From Hyparrhenia diplandra (lineage: Eukaryota; Streptophyta; Magnoliopsida; Poales; Poaceae), in the NCBI GenBank assembly GCA_015847255.1, contig JADLZK010010434.1, positions 1-64,000 of the forward strand: a stretch of DNA of 64,000 bases, in the 5' to 3' direction. The notes below the pieces were generated by a model, which was not told where the DNA came from, did no database searches, and saw nothing but the letters and a program-made list of their open reading frames with translations. Of the stretch, positions 1-11,051 are shown piece after piece. Both the position numbers and the translations under genes were made by a program. The first letter of the stretch is position 1; every line of letters begins with the position of its first letter.

Positions 1-410
1 CTTCTTCAATTTAAAATTATAAGACGTTTTAGATTGTGTAGATACTCCTCTCGTATAAGAAAGAAGTTATTTTGGACAAAAGTTTGAGTCAAACATTGAG
101 AATGTAGATCATGAATAACTTTTTAAGTCATTGATTTTGGAAATGTGAAAAATCATATCAATAGATTAGTCCTCGAAAATTATTTTTTTATAAAAAAATA
201 TACATATATAACTTTCTAATAAATATTTTCAAAGAAAAAGAAGTCAAAGTTGTGCTTTGAAGACCGTGGTCGCTGTCCTAAACGACCTCTTTTTCTCTAT
301 AATACGGAGGGGGTATACATTGCTTTCAGTGTATATATCTAAGTGCATAGAAAAAAATAATAAATCTAGATAGAAAAGCCAAAACACATATGCATAATTT
401 TGTGACCAAC
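1..410. mobile_element. Stowaway-like MITE interrupted by another MITE (host fragments)
   Basis: Positions 1-44 carry the usual left part of a grass Stowaway element (AAAATTATAAGACG, then a GTAGATAC stretch). After the inner insertion the same element resumes from 314, reading ATACATTGC, ATATCTAAGTGCATAG, TCTAGATAGAAAAGCC and a final CATAATTTT. The two pieces together resemble the imperfect palindrome typical of this family. The left end lies at or beyond the window edge, so the element cannot be closed. Confidence 0.5.
45..313. mobile_element. Mariner/Stowaway-like MITE, 269 bp, copy 1 of a three-copy family
   Basis: The element begins CTCCTCTCGTATAAG and ends ATACGGAGGGGG, which are near-inverted ends. 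It is flanked by TA on both sides (43-44 and 314-315), as expected for Tc1/mariner insertion. Internal blocks such as ATCATGAATAACTTTT, CATATCAATAGATTAG and GTCCTAAACGACC recur, diverged, at 17.76 kb and 52.67 kb. It has no coding capacity. It sits inside another MITE. Confidence 0.65.
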
Positions 411-2200
411 GGAATTGCCTAAAAATCTCTACTGTTCAGAAGGTTTTTCAACTTTTGAAATTTCGAGTTTATATTCAATTTATTTTATTCATGCAAATCT
501 TGTGAAATTCGTATCTTCTCCGTTTTAGCTCAGTTCGGTGATCTTTACATCTATTGATCGTAGTGACGCAGGTAGAATAGTTTTATATGCTTTTCAAAAT
601 TGATTTCTTACTGCTGGTGTGCACTCAAGGTTTCTAATTGTAGCCTACGCTTTATTATGCATGATCGTATCCATGTATGGTTGTGTAAGCGCAGTTTGAT
701 CTGGGAACCGCAGTACGGTGAGCTTTTTACGCGGTGTTCCTGAGCTAGCAGTCGATCAAGCTAGCGGCGTTTATGGAAGGGTTTCTTTGCTTTGGCACAC
801 CCAAATCATTGTGAGCCGCTTATTTTGTAGGACCGAGGGCTGATATCAACTATTACTTCCTAGAAGGCTGTAATATGTTAAATATAGAATTATTTAATTT
901 CTATTTCCGTAGCAGTAGGATAGCACTTATAAGGAAAGTTCTAGATATAACCGATGCGTGCACGACTCGTCTGTTATTAGATATAGGCTTATTAGCATAT
1001 CTTTGTAAGCTACCATTGACAATGTCAAACACGTATATTGTGAGATAACTTTTTTTTTAAAAAAAAAAGAACAATGGAGCTTCAAAATGAAATATGAGGC
1101 AACCTTTTTGTAAGCGGAGTCAAGACCGGCAAGTAAGACGGCGTGGGAGTTGGAGAAAAGAAAACTAGTTCCTCCTTATACTAGAAGAATTTAAGCCGTT
1201 TCAAAAAAATTTTTAAAAAAGCTATGAGCGTCTCCAAGAAGTATTTCTAGAACTCATTGTATAAACCATCGTTTGTAGGGTCATTTTAATGAAAATTCTA
1301 TTTATATTTTCACTCTTTCCAACGCCTTACCCAAATCTTGTGCTCAATCTAGAGAGTAAACCTCGCTGTGTCCATCTTCGGCTAACGAGAAATCTAGAAT
1401 AGAAAATGTCTATTTTTGTATATCTAGTTAGACAGGTTGTTGAAGGTATTTTTTTCAGCAATGTCATTATTTTTTCACCAACGTCTCCTGGAATTTTTCT
1501 AAGCCTTAATAGTTTTTCACTTCTATATTTTTTTAGGTGCCTAAATTTAAGACGATTTTAGGCAACACTTGCAGGTAAAATTGTTACCTTTTATAGTTTG
1601 GTTATTTGTCTTTTTGTAACATATCACATATCAAAAATTTGTCCTGTCCGACTATAGAAGATCTGAACAAATTGGATTCAGTGAACTCAATAGTTGGCGT
1701 CAGAATACGGAGCTTTTTCTAGCATCATTGGCGTCAGAATACTTGAACAAATCACTGTGAACTCTGGCCGATCTCAAACCGTGCGTAGTTTGACCGTGTC
1801 AATCCGTGCTCGTGCGTAATTGCAACTGCAGGCTCTCTCGCCTTTTGGTTTTTGTTTTCATGCACGCCCAAAAAGGGAAACGCAACCGCAAACAAAACAA
1901 CTGATCCATGATCGATCGAGGAGACGGTCCCTAAGTCCTAACCACCCACCACCACAGCAACCGACGCGACGCCATTGCCGGCGGCATCGTCCTGCCCGCG
2001 CGCACAGTTAGTTACCTGGCCACGCGTCACGTACGTGCGTGGCGGCTATCCGTTCGATCGTTCCCGGCGTTCCTGGATGGTCGGTTGATGCAGCCGAGCC
2101 GAGGGGGATCGTGGCCGGCCGCGGATCGGATGATGGCCGTTCTTGTCCTCCTTCCTGTCGTCGTCGTCGTCGTTCTTCCTCTCGCGGTCGCGCCGCGCCT
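411..2200. other. AT-rich spacer without recognisable genes
   Basis: No exon with recognisable homology is seen on either strand. Open frames here are short and show no family motif. The segment ends in a GC-richer stretch leading into the endoglucanase pseudogene. One small direct repeat (GCGTCAGAATAC, near 1697 and 1730) was noticed. Confidence 0.4.
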
Positions 2201-2257
2201 AGTCTGAATAATCAGCGATCTATCCATCTGCGGCTGGCGGGCGACGACCTGCCAATA

Positions 2258-4306
2258 ATGGCGGCGGTGCTGCGGCTGCAGCGTCTGCGGTGCTGCTGTT
2301 TGGCTCCTTATGCTGACGCCGCTCGTGCTCGCCGTCACGGCCGCCATCGTGTTCGCACGCTACAAGGACGGCGGCAATGTCTTCCCCCATCCCCGGCATG
2401 CCCGACCCCAGATACGCCGAAGCCCCCAGCCCTGGCGCTCCACTTCTTCCAGGTCCAGAATGGGCCGTGCCATGGTCGCCGGCGCACGCCGATCTATCCA
2501 TGCCATGCCATCCTCCTCCTCGATCGATCGACCTCGTCAAATAATCTCGTCTAACGGATTCGTGCGTGCGTGCGTGTATGTCTTGATCGATCGATGAACG
2601 GATGAGCAGCCGGGAAGCTGGTGAACAACACGATCCCGTGGCGAGGGACTCGGCGCTGCACGACGGCGACGAGGCAAGCTGGACCTGTCCAGGGAGATGT
2701 ACGACGCCGGCGACCACACGAAGTTCGGCTTCACGCTGGCGTTCACGGGCACCATGTTGTCGTGGTCCGTCCTCGAGTAGCGACGCCATGCGCGCCGCCC
2801 AGCAGCGCGACGCCGCCATGGACGCGCTGGGCTGAATCATGGAGTTCTCGTCAACGCGCGCACCCCCTCTGACGACGTGCTCTACATCCAGGTGATTGAT
2901 GATCTTGCACGCATTCATCCCGACGATCTCGCATCTCATCCATGATCTGTTGATCCCACGTCCTGATCTATCTGCCGGCCATGTACGTCGCTGTTGATTT
3001 GATCAGGTGGGCGACCCGGAAATTGACCACGCGCTGGGAGCGGCCGGAGACGATGTGTCGGAGAAGAGGCCCTGGACGAAGATCACCGCGAAATCGCCGG
3101 GCAGCGACGTGGCCGCGGAGACGGCGCGGCGCCATGGCCGCGGCGTCCCTGGCTGCTAACCGAGAACGCGACGTACGCGTCGACGCTCCTGACCACGCCG
3201 AGCGGCTGTTCGCGTTCGCCGACGGCACCGGGGCTCCTACACGCGCACGTTCGGACCTCAGCGCCTTCTACAACTCCACCACGTACCAGGACGAGCTCTG
3301 TGGGCCGCCGGCTGGAAAACCACGCCACGCGGCAACCACAGCTACCTGAGCTTACGCTACCGGTAAGAACGCCGACGAGTTCGCCGACCTCGGCAACCCC
3401 AGGTACTTCAGCTGGGACGACAAACGCGCCGGCACCGAGGCGTTGAACTTGCCTGCCATCTTCAGTTCAGTCTTCTACTTCATTGAATTCAGATGTGATT
3501 ATGATTTGAAATCTTCGCAACGTACATTTTGCCTTGAATAATCAACGAACTGCAGGTTCTCTTGTCAAGGGTAAGGTTCTTCGCCGCCGATGGATCTGAA
3601 GCCGGACAAGACGAGGGGCTTGCGTCGTACAAGGACACCGCCGAGGCCGTCATGTGCATCCTCCTGCCGGAGTCGGACACGGCCGCTTTCAGAACAGAAG
3701 GTAACTGGAAAGAAATGTGCAGATCGAGCACACTGTGTGATTTTGATAAATGTGGCAGACCGAAGCAAACCTTTGCAGGGGGTTGCTGTACGTGGCGGAG
3801 TGGAACTCCCCTGCGGCATCCAGTGGCGTCGGCGTTCCTGGCCAACGTCTACAGCAACTACATGGTGACGTCGGGGAAGACTGAGCTCACCTGCAGCGGC
3901 AAGAGCTTCACGGCGCTGGACCTGCGCAAGTTCGCCAAGTCGCAGGCGGACTACGTCCTCGGCGAAACCCCATGAAGCTGGGAGCTTACCTCGTCGGCTT
4001 CGGCGACAGCTACCCGCAGCGGGTGCACCACCGCGGCGCGTCCATCCCGGCTGACGTCGACACCGGCTGCGACGGCTGCAAATTGGCTCAAGTCGCAAGA
4101 GCCCAACCCGAACATGGCCACCGGGGCGCTTCGTCGGAGGGCCGTTCAAGAACGACTCCTTCTTCGACGACAGGGAGAACGTGCAGCAGAACGAGCCGAC
4201 CACGCACAACAGCGCGCTCGTCGTCGGCCTGCTCTCCGGCCTCTCTCCACTGCCCCCGTGGCCAAGTCCCTCTCGTGATCCGGCCTGTTCTTCTCTGCTC
4301 GCTTGA
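2258..4306 (+). pseudogene. Endo-beta-1,4-glucanase (GH9) pseudogene
   Basis: Joining several reading frames gives a recognisable plant glycosyl hydrolase family 9 endoglucanase, an enzyme that hydrolyses beta-1,4-glucan in cell walls. An N-terminal hydrophobic stretch (LTPLVLAVTAAIVF) suggests a secretory or membrane anchor. Recognisable blocks in order are YDAGDHTKFGF, WSVLEY, FYNSTTYQDEL, YFSWDDKRAGTE, VASAFLANVYSNYM, the signature PQRVHHRGASIP, and the C-terminal DDRENVQQNEPTT region with the catalytic acids. Introns remain (for example acceptors near 3006, 3555 and 3778), so it is not a processed copy. Disruptions include a TAG after VLE (2778-2780) from a small deletion, TGG to TGA at 2833-2835, a base missing near 2850, and a base missing in the LGENP block near 3967. 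The donor expected after GTE reads GC rather than GT. Function is therefore presumably lost. The family is certain; which subclass it belongs to is not. Confidence 0.85.
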
Positions 4307-4383
4307 TTGGGTTTCCTTTTCTAACTGACAGACTTCGACTGATGGTGTGTGTGGGTGTGTGGTTTTGATTTGTTCTTCTGATT

Positions 4384-5420
4384 AAGCAGCCGGCAGTCAC
4401 TGCTAATTAATTACTATGATGATGAAAGTGCTGATGTCAAACTTTTCAATGAGTGTTAAGTGGTAGGTGTTGTGTTAGCAATTACTAGCATATGGAAGAA
4501 TTCAGAGATTTGCTCAAGACAGCATAGAAATCACAGGGAATCACATCAAGTTGAACATTTGCTTGTGGAGTATACTAGCTTTGTTCCTCTGACAGAGCAC
4601 ATTGACTAAGCAGTCAGCACTCAGCAGTCACTACTGACATTATGATGAAGTGCTGATGACAAACTGTTCAGTGAGTGATAACGTAAGGGTGTGTGGGTGT
4701 TATGTAAGGATTTAGAGATTTGCATAAGAGAGGATAGAAATCACAGGCAATTATGTCTAGTTGAACATTTTCTTATGTTGACCAGCCTCTGTTGTGATCT
4801 TATTACAACTGCTGAAGTATTAGCTTTGTTCTTCTGACTGCATACTGATGGAGGTCTTTGTTCTTCCAACTACCAAGTCAGCATGTTGGATGTCAAGCTG
4901 ATCTGATTAGCATTGAAGAACAGATATTTGCATAAGAGATATATAAATAGAAATCACTCAGAACCCATCTATTGTCCATTTCCATCCCATTGCTTTTTTG
5001 AACTCAAACTGAGGGATCAATCGACTCTGCTGTGAATGTGATTGTGATGACTTCTGATGATGTTCTTGACTAAGCAGCCAGCACTCAACGGAAATTATTA
5101 CTATGAAAATGCTGATCAAACTGTTCAATTATGTCCATTGCGTTGATCCAGCATGGAAGGCTTCAGAGGTTTATATAAGAGAGGATCAATCACAGGGAAT
5201 TGAGCTGAACATTTGCTTATGTAGACTAACTATGCTGGATCACAACTGATAAGCAGTCAGCAGTCACCACTAATTATAGATGCTATATATGTCATGCTGA
5301 TCAATGATAGGTTGTTGTGTTATTAGCATAGAAGAATTCAGAGATTTGCACAAGAGATATATAAATTGAAATCACTAGGAATTGCATCCAGTTGTCCATT
5401 TCCTGCCATAATGGGCTTTT
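4384..5420. repeat. Five diverged tandem units of roughly 200 bp
   Basis: Units begin near 4384, 4608, 4860, 5070 and 5250. Shared blocks recur in the same order: AAGCAGYCAGCAGTCAC, ACTATGATGA..GTGCTGAT, CAAACTGTTCA, CAGAGATTTGC..AAGA, TAGAAATCACAGG, GTTGAACATTTGCTTATG and a TAGCTTTGTTC joint. Unit lengths vary and some blocks are missing, so the array is old. It lies directly 3' of the endoglucanase pseudogene and holds no gene. Confidence 0.65.
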
Positions 5421-5689
5421 TGAATTCAAATTCTGTTCTGAAACTTTTCTTTTCTTCATTGAAGAACGGCAGCAACATGGCCTCTTAATCTCAGTTTCTC
5501 AAACTCAATTGAAAAGCATACCGAAATGAATTACTTTCTATAGAGAACCAAAAGTAAATCGGGATTTCATCAGTGCCATGCCTTGAAGCTCTCCAAAAAG
5601 AAAAACTGCGCGTCTGCAGTCACATTTGCCAGCAAAGGTCGGAACTTTGGCTCAATTGTTCCATATAACACTAATCCCGCTACGCTAGC

Positions 5690-6269
5690 TCTGCCTAGTG
5701 CACTCTCGCGTCGTCGTCACGGCGATCCGCCGCCGAACACACGGCGGTGGGCGGCAGCGGCGAACGTCGAAGCTGGTAGAGGCCGAGCGAGGGGCCGACA
5801 AGCGGAACAGGACAGGCGCCACGTCATGAAGATGGGGCGTAGGCGAACTTATTGAGCCAGAGCGCGCGCCCTTCTCCCCGACGTAGAGCTCCATGGCCTT
5901 CTCGCCCAGGCTCATCTCCTCCCACTCCTTCCGCCTGCTCTCCTTCTTCTTCGGCGCAAGAGACGCCGACGACGACGACGCGGGCTTCCTCTTCGGCACC
6001 ACCACCACCTCCGGCGGTGGCGAGTCCAGCTGGACCCGGCGGGCCTGGTTCCTCGCCTTGAGACGGTCCTTGACGCCGGCCGGCTTGGCAGTGGCGCCGG
6101 CCGGCGGAGAGGTCCCGGTGGCCGTTTCCGCGGCGGGAGTGGGTTCGCCGGAGCTGCCGCCGGATGCGGCGTTGCGGAGGGAGACGAGGCGGCGACGAGG
6201 GTGGAGGAGATGGGGCCTGGAAGGGCGGTGGAGGAGGAGCGGGAGGGGGAGGAGGAGGAGGTGCTTCAT
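5690..6269 (-). pseudogene. Disrupted gene for a small, probably organelle-targeted membrane protein
   Basis: The minus strand reads from an ATG at 6269 with a leucine- and arginine-rich leader (MKHLLLLPLPLLL, then RPHLLHPRRRLVSL) that resembles a transit peptide. A low-complexity Pro/Ala/Ser segment follows, then a Lys/Arg patch (VPKRKPASSSS, KKKESRRKEWEEMSLGEKAMELYVGEKG). Conserved plant proteins of this type continue with a short membrane segment after LYVGEKG. Here the frame shifts just after EKG: an extra CG pair in a GCGCGCG run near 5855 moves LWLNKFAYA into another frame. A further block reading VGPSLGLYQL is in yet another frame (about 5770-5800). The N-terminal frame is intact, so the break is confined to the C-terminus. 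I recall the family only as uncharacterised plant proteins and assign no function. An in-frame ATG also exists upstream at 6380. Confidence 0.5.
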
Positions 6270-6399
6270 GGCGGAGATCGGCGTCGTGGTCACTGGTCTC
6301 TGCGGGCAAGTCTGGATTTGGCGCCGTTTTGTTGATGGGGTTTGGGTGGCTGCGATGGCAGCTCCCAGTTGATGGAGCATAGAATGTGTTTTTAAAAAA

Positions 6400-8100
6400 A
6401 GTAAAGCAATAAAATATCTTTGTGCTTTTTGTGTTTGGATTTAAAACTTGTGTATATACCATGCAAATTTCTCAACCGGCTGCGAGAATTGAGAGATTTT
6501 TTTATAGGAGATTATTAAAACATAGGTGAGTATGGCTCCTCGCTAAAACTTATTGCCTCCACTTAATTAACGAAGCATGTGGCAATGCACGCTTAAAAAA
6601 AAAATGTAGCCCACAAAACTCTCTTTATGGGATAGTTGGGACACGACAGGCTATGGCCACATAGCTTTAGTCTCTAGAGCTAGACTCACACCGGCAGATA
6701 CTATAACAATTTTCCACGTTTCTGTTCTAACTGCTTGTATATCTAGGTCATCTGTGGCATGACAGTACGTTCGTGTGCATCATCTCTCCAATAATAGCTC
6801 CTCCCTACATCAGTGGAGGTGGCCATGACGATGATCCACTCGTAGCCGCATCAAAGCTTGCAAAGCTACAACGACCTGGAGAATGATGATGGATCTCTCC
6901 TCCAGCAGAGAGAGATGATACGGTATGTCCACCATCATCATAAAAAAAAAACCTAACTTTTGATATTTAAACCCACAAAAGAAACACAAAACAAAAGGAA
7001 TATGCGGGCCAATGGACATTTCGTCACAATTGGACAATTATTATATACCTATCAATATTTCAAAACAACTTATCATCGAGTCACCTAATGTTTATTCATA
7101 GAATTTCCATCAAGCCATTTGATTTTGGTTGTAGCAAGCTTTGTTCTATCAATGTTTCAAAACAAGCTGAAACTAGAACAACTAACACGACAATACATCG
7201 GGCGTGAATCTCGTAGCAACTCTAAGAGCACTGTGTTAGGGAGGAGTGTTTTAAAACTATCCATGTCTACATGGACAACAACCTTTGTTTTTTAGACGGT
7301 CATCAGTTTTTACTATCAGCGTTTGCGCCTGCAACAAGAATAACCCTTTCTGCCACCGCTTGAGCTTCACTTCAACAGAGCAGCTGCTGGACCGGTAAGT
7401 TAAACCCGCTCCCAAGTGCATTTGCTCACACCCGGGCCAGCGGGATGCGTTGTGATCGTCTTAGCAAGACGACCGGTAGCGATCCAGGGATCGCATTGTG
7501 ATCGTCTTTTGGCAGACACTTACCGAGGCGGCTGGCTGCGAGAAGTGTCTTTAGCACGGATCACAATCTATGACCCGCGTGTGGCGGCAGGGCAGTGGCT
7601 CTTAAGAGAAAAAAAAAAAAAAAAACTTCCCTGCTGGACCTGGTTTGCTGCACCGGATGACGATCGTACGGACATGATATACTGTGACGAACAGAACCTA
7701 GTCATTGACGAGTCAAAAGGAGGAGGAGAGGACGCCGGCGAATGCCTGTGAATCCAACGAGGAAGATCCTCCGTAAAAGCGAAAGCAAAACCAAACAAAC
7801 AAGCTAGAGAGAGAGAGCCTAGAGCTACTACAGCCAAGGCGCGGCGTGCCTCCGCTCCGACCGGCCCCCGCCCCTAAATCGGAGACCCCCGCCGCCACCG
7901 GAGCTTGTTTGTTTGGATCGCCCCCTCTCGATCCCGCTCCCGGCAAATCCAGCCGGACCGCATTGGGTTGGGGCCCCTGGATCCGGCTGTGGTGGGGAGC
8001 TCGAGGTTGAGGGGACCTGATCCTGGCTTTCCGCTCGGATTTCGCTTTCCGCCGGGGTCCCGGTTGTTCTGACCCGGAGGGAGGGTAGGGAAGGAAGGAG
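6400..8100. other. Spacer and upstream region of the SNARE gene
   Basis: The 6400-7400 part is AT-rich with no recognisable gene. From about 7400 the sequence becomes GC-rich and, after a 17-base A run near 7610, reads as a likely promoter and 5' leader (GAGAGAGAG near 7808, then C-rich) leading to the ATG at 8104. Confidence 0.4.
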
Positions 8101-8103
8101 GAC

Positions 8104-9326
8104 ATGGATTTGGCGTCGGTCAACGAGCTGGCCGAGATCGACGGGCAGATCGGCGACATCCTCCGCGCATTGCAGTAAGTAAGCTCACACCATTCGGTTG
8201 GTTTGCTGCGATTCAGCTCGCTCATAGAGTCGTTCCTAGTTTGCTTGTGCCGCACACGCATGCTCGCCAGATCTCAGCTTGCTTGCTGCGGGGTTCGGTA
8301 GTGGGGCACTAGTTTGGAGACCACAGATTGTTGACCTGTGGGGTGGAAGAGGGGGAAAAAAAACACCTTCCGGGTTTCACTACTTGATCTGTGTAGAAAT
8401 GGTAGCATATGTAATGTGATTGGCTGATGCTTCGCTTGATTTGTCTGCAGAAATGGGTTCCAGAAGCTGGACAAGATCAAGGATGCCAACCGCCGCAGCA
8501 GGCAGCTTGAAGAGCTTACTGACAAGATGCGAGATTGCAAGAGGTTGCTCCATCTCTCTTATTCTCTCTCATTCCCTTTTTTCTTTACTACCTACTCTAT
8601 ATATAGCTTTTAGCATCGCCCCCTTCATAACACAGAGAAGGTCCAAGGCTAAACACAAGTAATGCTGATGGAATCAGTAGGTAATAAGTTGCATTCTGAT
8701 GCTGCTCCTGCTTACCTCACACTAACAACAATATAAGTAGTTTTTCTCCATAGAAGTCGTTTCTGTATCTCTCGACGAATATACTGCACTAGGGAGGGGG
8801 TGGTCAGCTGCAACAGCCTTCAACTAAGGCAACCTGAGCTCAAATCCCACTCTCGCTAGGATTTGAGGGTAGGCATAGGCCAGGCGTATCAAAGTGAGAA
8901 CCTGGTCCCCTAAGCATTCTCATAACGTGACCTAACCTCTGCCCCTGATCTCTGTACTGCACTGTGTTTTCCTAGTTCCACTATTTCTTCTTCTTATGAC
9001 TACTTGCAATCTCTGTATCTGGAATCATGCTAATGGGGCCAAACATTAGTATTTAGCACCTTTTAAGAAAAATGGCAACTTTATGAGTAATTTAATCAAA
9101 GCTGACATTTTGCTCTTTTATGTGATTATCCAGACTCATCAAAGACTTTGAGCGAGTTAGTAAAGACGCAGGCTGGGGAATACTGATCCAGCAACAGCAA
9201 AAAAATGATCGATGCATCATGGCCATGCTTTTTCTCATTGTTGCTGGAGTCATAGCTATCATAATTGTTAAGGTGAGTGCTTACCTTCAGACTTCGAGAT
9301 TTGTTTACTCAACTACTATTACTTAA
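8104..9326 (+). CDS. NPSN11-like plant SNARE gene with the SNARE motif deleted
   Basis: Three exons join in frame: 8104-8174, 8451-8543 and 9134-9272, each with GT/AG borders and matching phases. They encode the start of the novel plant SNARE (NPSN) family (MDLASVNELAEIDGQIGDI, NGFQKLDKIKDANRRS, LEELTDKMRDC, RLIKDFERVSKD), then jump through a short novel stretch (AGWGILIQQQQKN) straight into the C-terminal tail anchor (DRCIMAMLFLIVAGVIAIII). NPSN proteins are Qb-SNAREs of about 260-270 residues acting in membrane fusion, including cell-plate formation. About 130 or more residues, including the whole Qb helix with its central glutamine, are missing here without breaking the frame. The usual terminal block (VNP..K, DIPGLAPP) is not seen downstream. 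If the intron at 9273 is retained, the protein ends at a TAA at 9324-9326 (118 residues). It may be a dead copy or a tail-anchored fragment; family confidence is high, function unknown. Confidence 0.7.
8790..8945 (+). repeat. Possible SINE-like insertion in SNARE intron 2
   Basis: The stretch has a GTGGTCAGCTGCAA block and, 45 bases on, GAGCTCAAATCCCA. This spacing loosely resembles a polymerase III A box and B box. No poly(A) tail or target duplication was found, so the call is weak. Confidence 0.2.
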
Positions 9327-10008
9327 GCCTATATTGTCAATAATCCATATTGTGATGTTATTAAGTTAAAAATGGCTTTGAAATCCTACACTTAGCCTTC
9401 TTCACATGGTTTTTACCACTGTCGATTTTGGCCTTTTGGTTTTTTCATATAAATTTTTACAGAACTGTGGAAAACGCATTCGTCCTCAAAGAGCACTTTT
9501 TGTTCTTGTGGGACGCTGGTTTGATGTGAAGTTTACAGAACTCAGTGGGAAATGCTCTGAACCGTGTTCCGTTTAAACCATGACGTGTACACAAGCTATC
9601 GATGATCTCATAATAACCACAACATACATACATACATACATATGGATCAGCGTACAATGCATTGTTGAAACGCACCTTTTGAAATACAGCATATTTATTT
9701 ACTTGATGAAGCATACTGTTTTTGACGCTATGTATGTATGTAACTGAGATTACTGATGTAGTTGGCCTCAAGATGTGCTCATGATAGTTTAGGTCTTGCA
9801 CTAGAGATTTGATGAATAAGGTGCCTTTTTTTCCATCCCCCCTCTTTCTTCGCGGCAAAAAATCTTCCTTACGGTTGTGTGTCCCTTTACATTTGAAAAG
9901 CGTGCTCCTATTTTTTGTTTATTTATTTTGATTACGATGTCAAAAGCATGAACTGAGCCGCTGACCAAGTCACTTGTATGTGAAAAGCTTTTAGACGTAA
10001 AGGGTATC

Positions 10009-10290
10009 GTGGCACCTCCAGTTTTGGTTGGCGGCGGCAGCAGCAGCGCCCGGCAAATTCCTGGTCATGCATACCATGGTCACCAGAGAATTGCCAGCCC
10101 TTATACGACGAGAGAATTGGCAGTCACCATGCATGCCATGGTCAAATTGTGTGCAGAGTTAAGCATTTTATTAGCAAAGCACATTACTGATGGTCATGGC
10201 GGACGTACAGGTCAGTCGTCGTCGTCGTCCACGTTGGAATGGAATTGGAACCCACCACCGTCACCATGCACTGCACCCGTTCCATGGTAA
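10009..10290 (+). repeat. Segment resembling 15.7-15.9 kb (copy A)
   Basis: Blocks CCATGCATGCCATGGTC, AGCATTTTATTAGCAAAGC, ACAGGTCAGTCGTC and GTCCACGTTGGAATGGAA occur in the same order at 15.74-15.90 kb. An open frame of 93 codons crosses it, but nothing supports coding. It may be an old transposon or the footprint of a duplication. Confidence 0.4.
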
Positions 10291-10477
10291 TGGCAGACAC
10301 CTCTACTGCAATTGTTGAATCTGAAAACAAGTGACGGCAGTAGTGGTTGCCCTCCTGACCACTTTTTGCTTGCGGACTGATGATGACAATAATCGTAGCA
10401 CCACTAGTAATCTAATCTTTTCTGTCACGGGAGCGTCGAAAGAATAATGGTGGGTCAGATGAGACTGAGAAGAGAAG

Positions 10478-10948
10478 ATGATTGTGTTTTTCAGAGTTTA
10501 TAAGGGCACCATTAACGCATTAATGGACCAAGAAAGTTTATACGGTTTCTCGGGATGGGGGCCATCCATCCAAACATACCGAGGATAGCGAAAACACATA
10601 TGAACGGTTCCAAAAATAAAAATGCTGAACGATTACCAACAGCTACTAAACCAGCGATAACAGAAGAGGGCTGTGTTTGAAGCCCCAAATTTTCCCCCCA
10701 AATTTCACTACGCAAAGTTAAGATTCCCCCGTCACATTAAACGCCGCACACGCATACGAAGATCAAACGTAGCAAAAAAAAAAACTAATCAGACAAGCTA
10801 GACATTTCATTTGCATTTTAATTTGATACACGCCAGAGGGATAATATTTACCACAAACAAACCTAAAGCATAAAATGGGGACGTGACGTATTCCCAAATT
10901 TTGCTCCCCAATTTTGGGCTCCAAACACAGCTCATGATTGTGTTTTTC
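10478..10948. mobile_element. Insertion bounded by 15-bp direct repeats, containing a Tourist-like inverted-repeat unit
   Basis: ATGATTGTGTTTTTC occurs at 10478-10492 and again at 10934-10948, bracketing 441 bp. Inside, 10668-10933 has inverted ends: GAGGGCTGTGTTTG at the left and CAAACACAGCTC at the right, each followed inward by an AAATTT-rich block. The inner unit looks like a MITE. The outer repeats could be a long target duplication or a recombination footprint. Confidence 0.45.
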
Positions 10949-11051
10949 TGTTGTTACTGTTTCTCGTACGAACTCACAGTTTACCTGACCAGGATTCTGG
11001 AATGACACGTCTGGCTACCTGATCCGGTGCCGGGAGCCGGGCCCACCGTGT

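Noticed and set aside
2220..2939. 239-codon minus-strand open frame
   Set aside because: It is antisense to the endoglucanase relic and has no recognisable domain.
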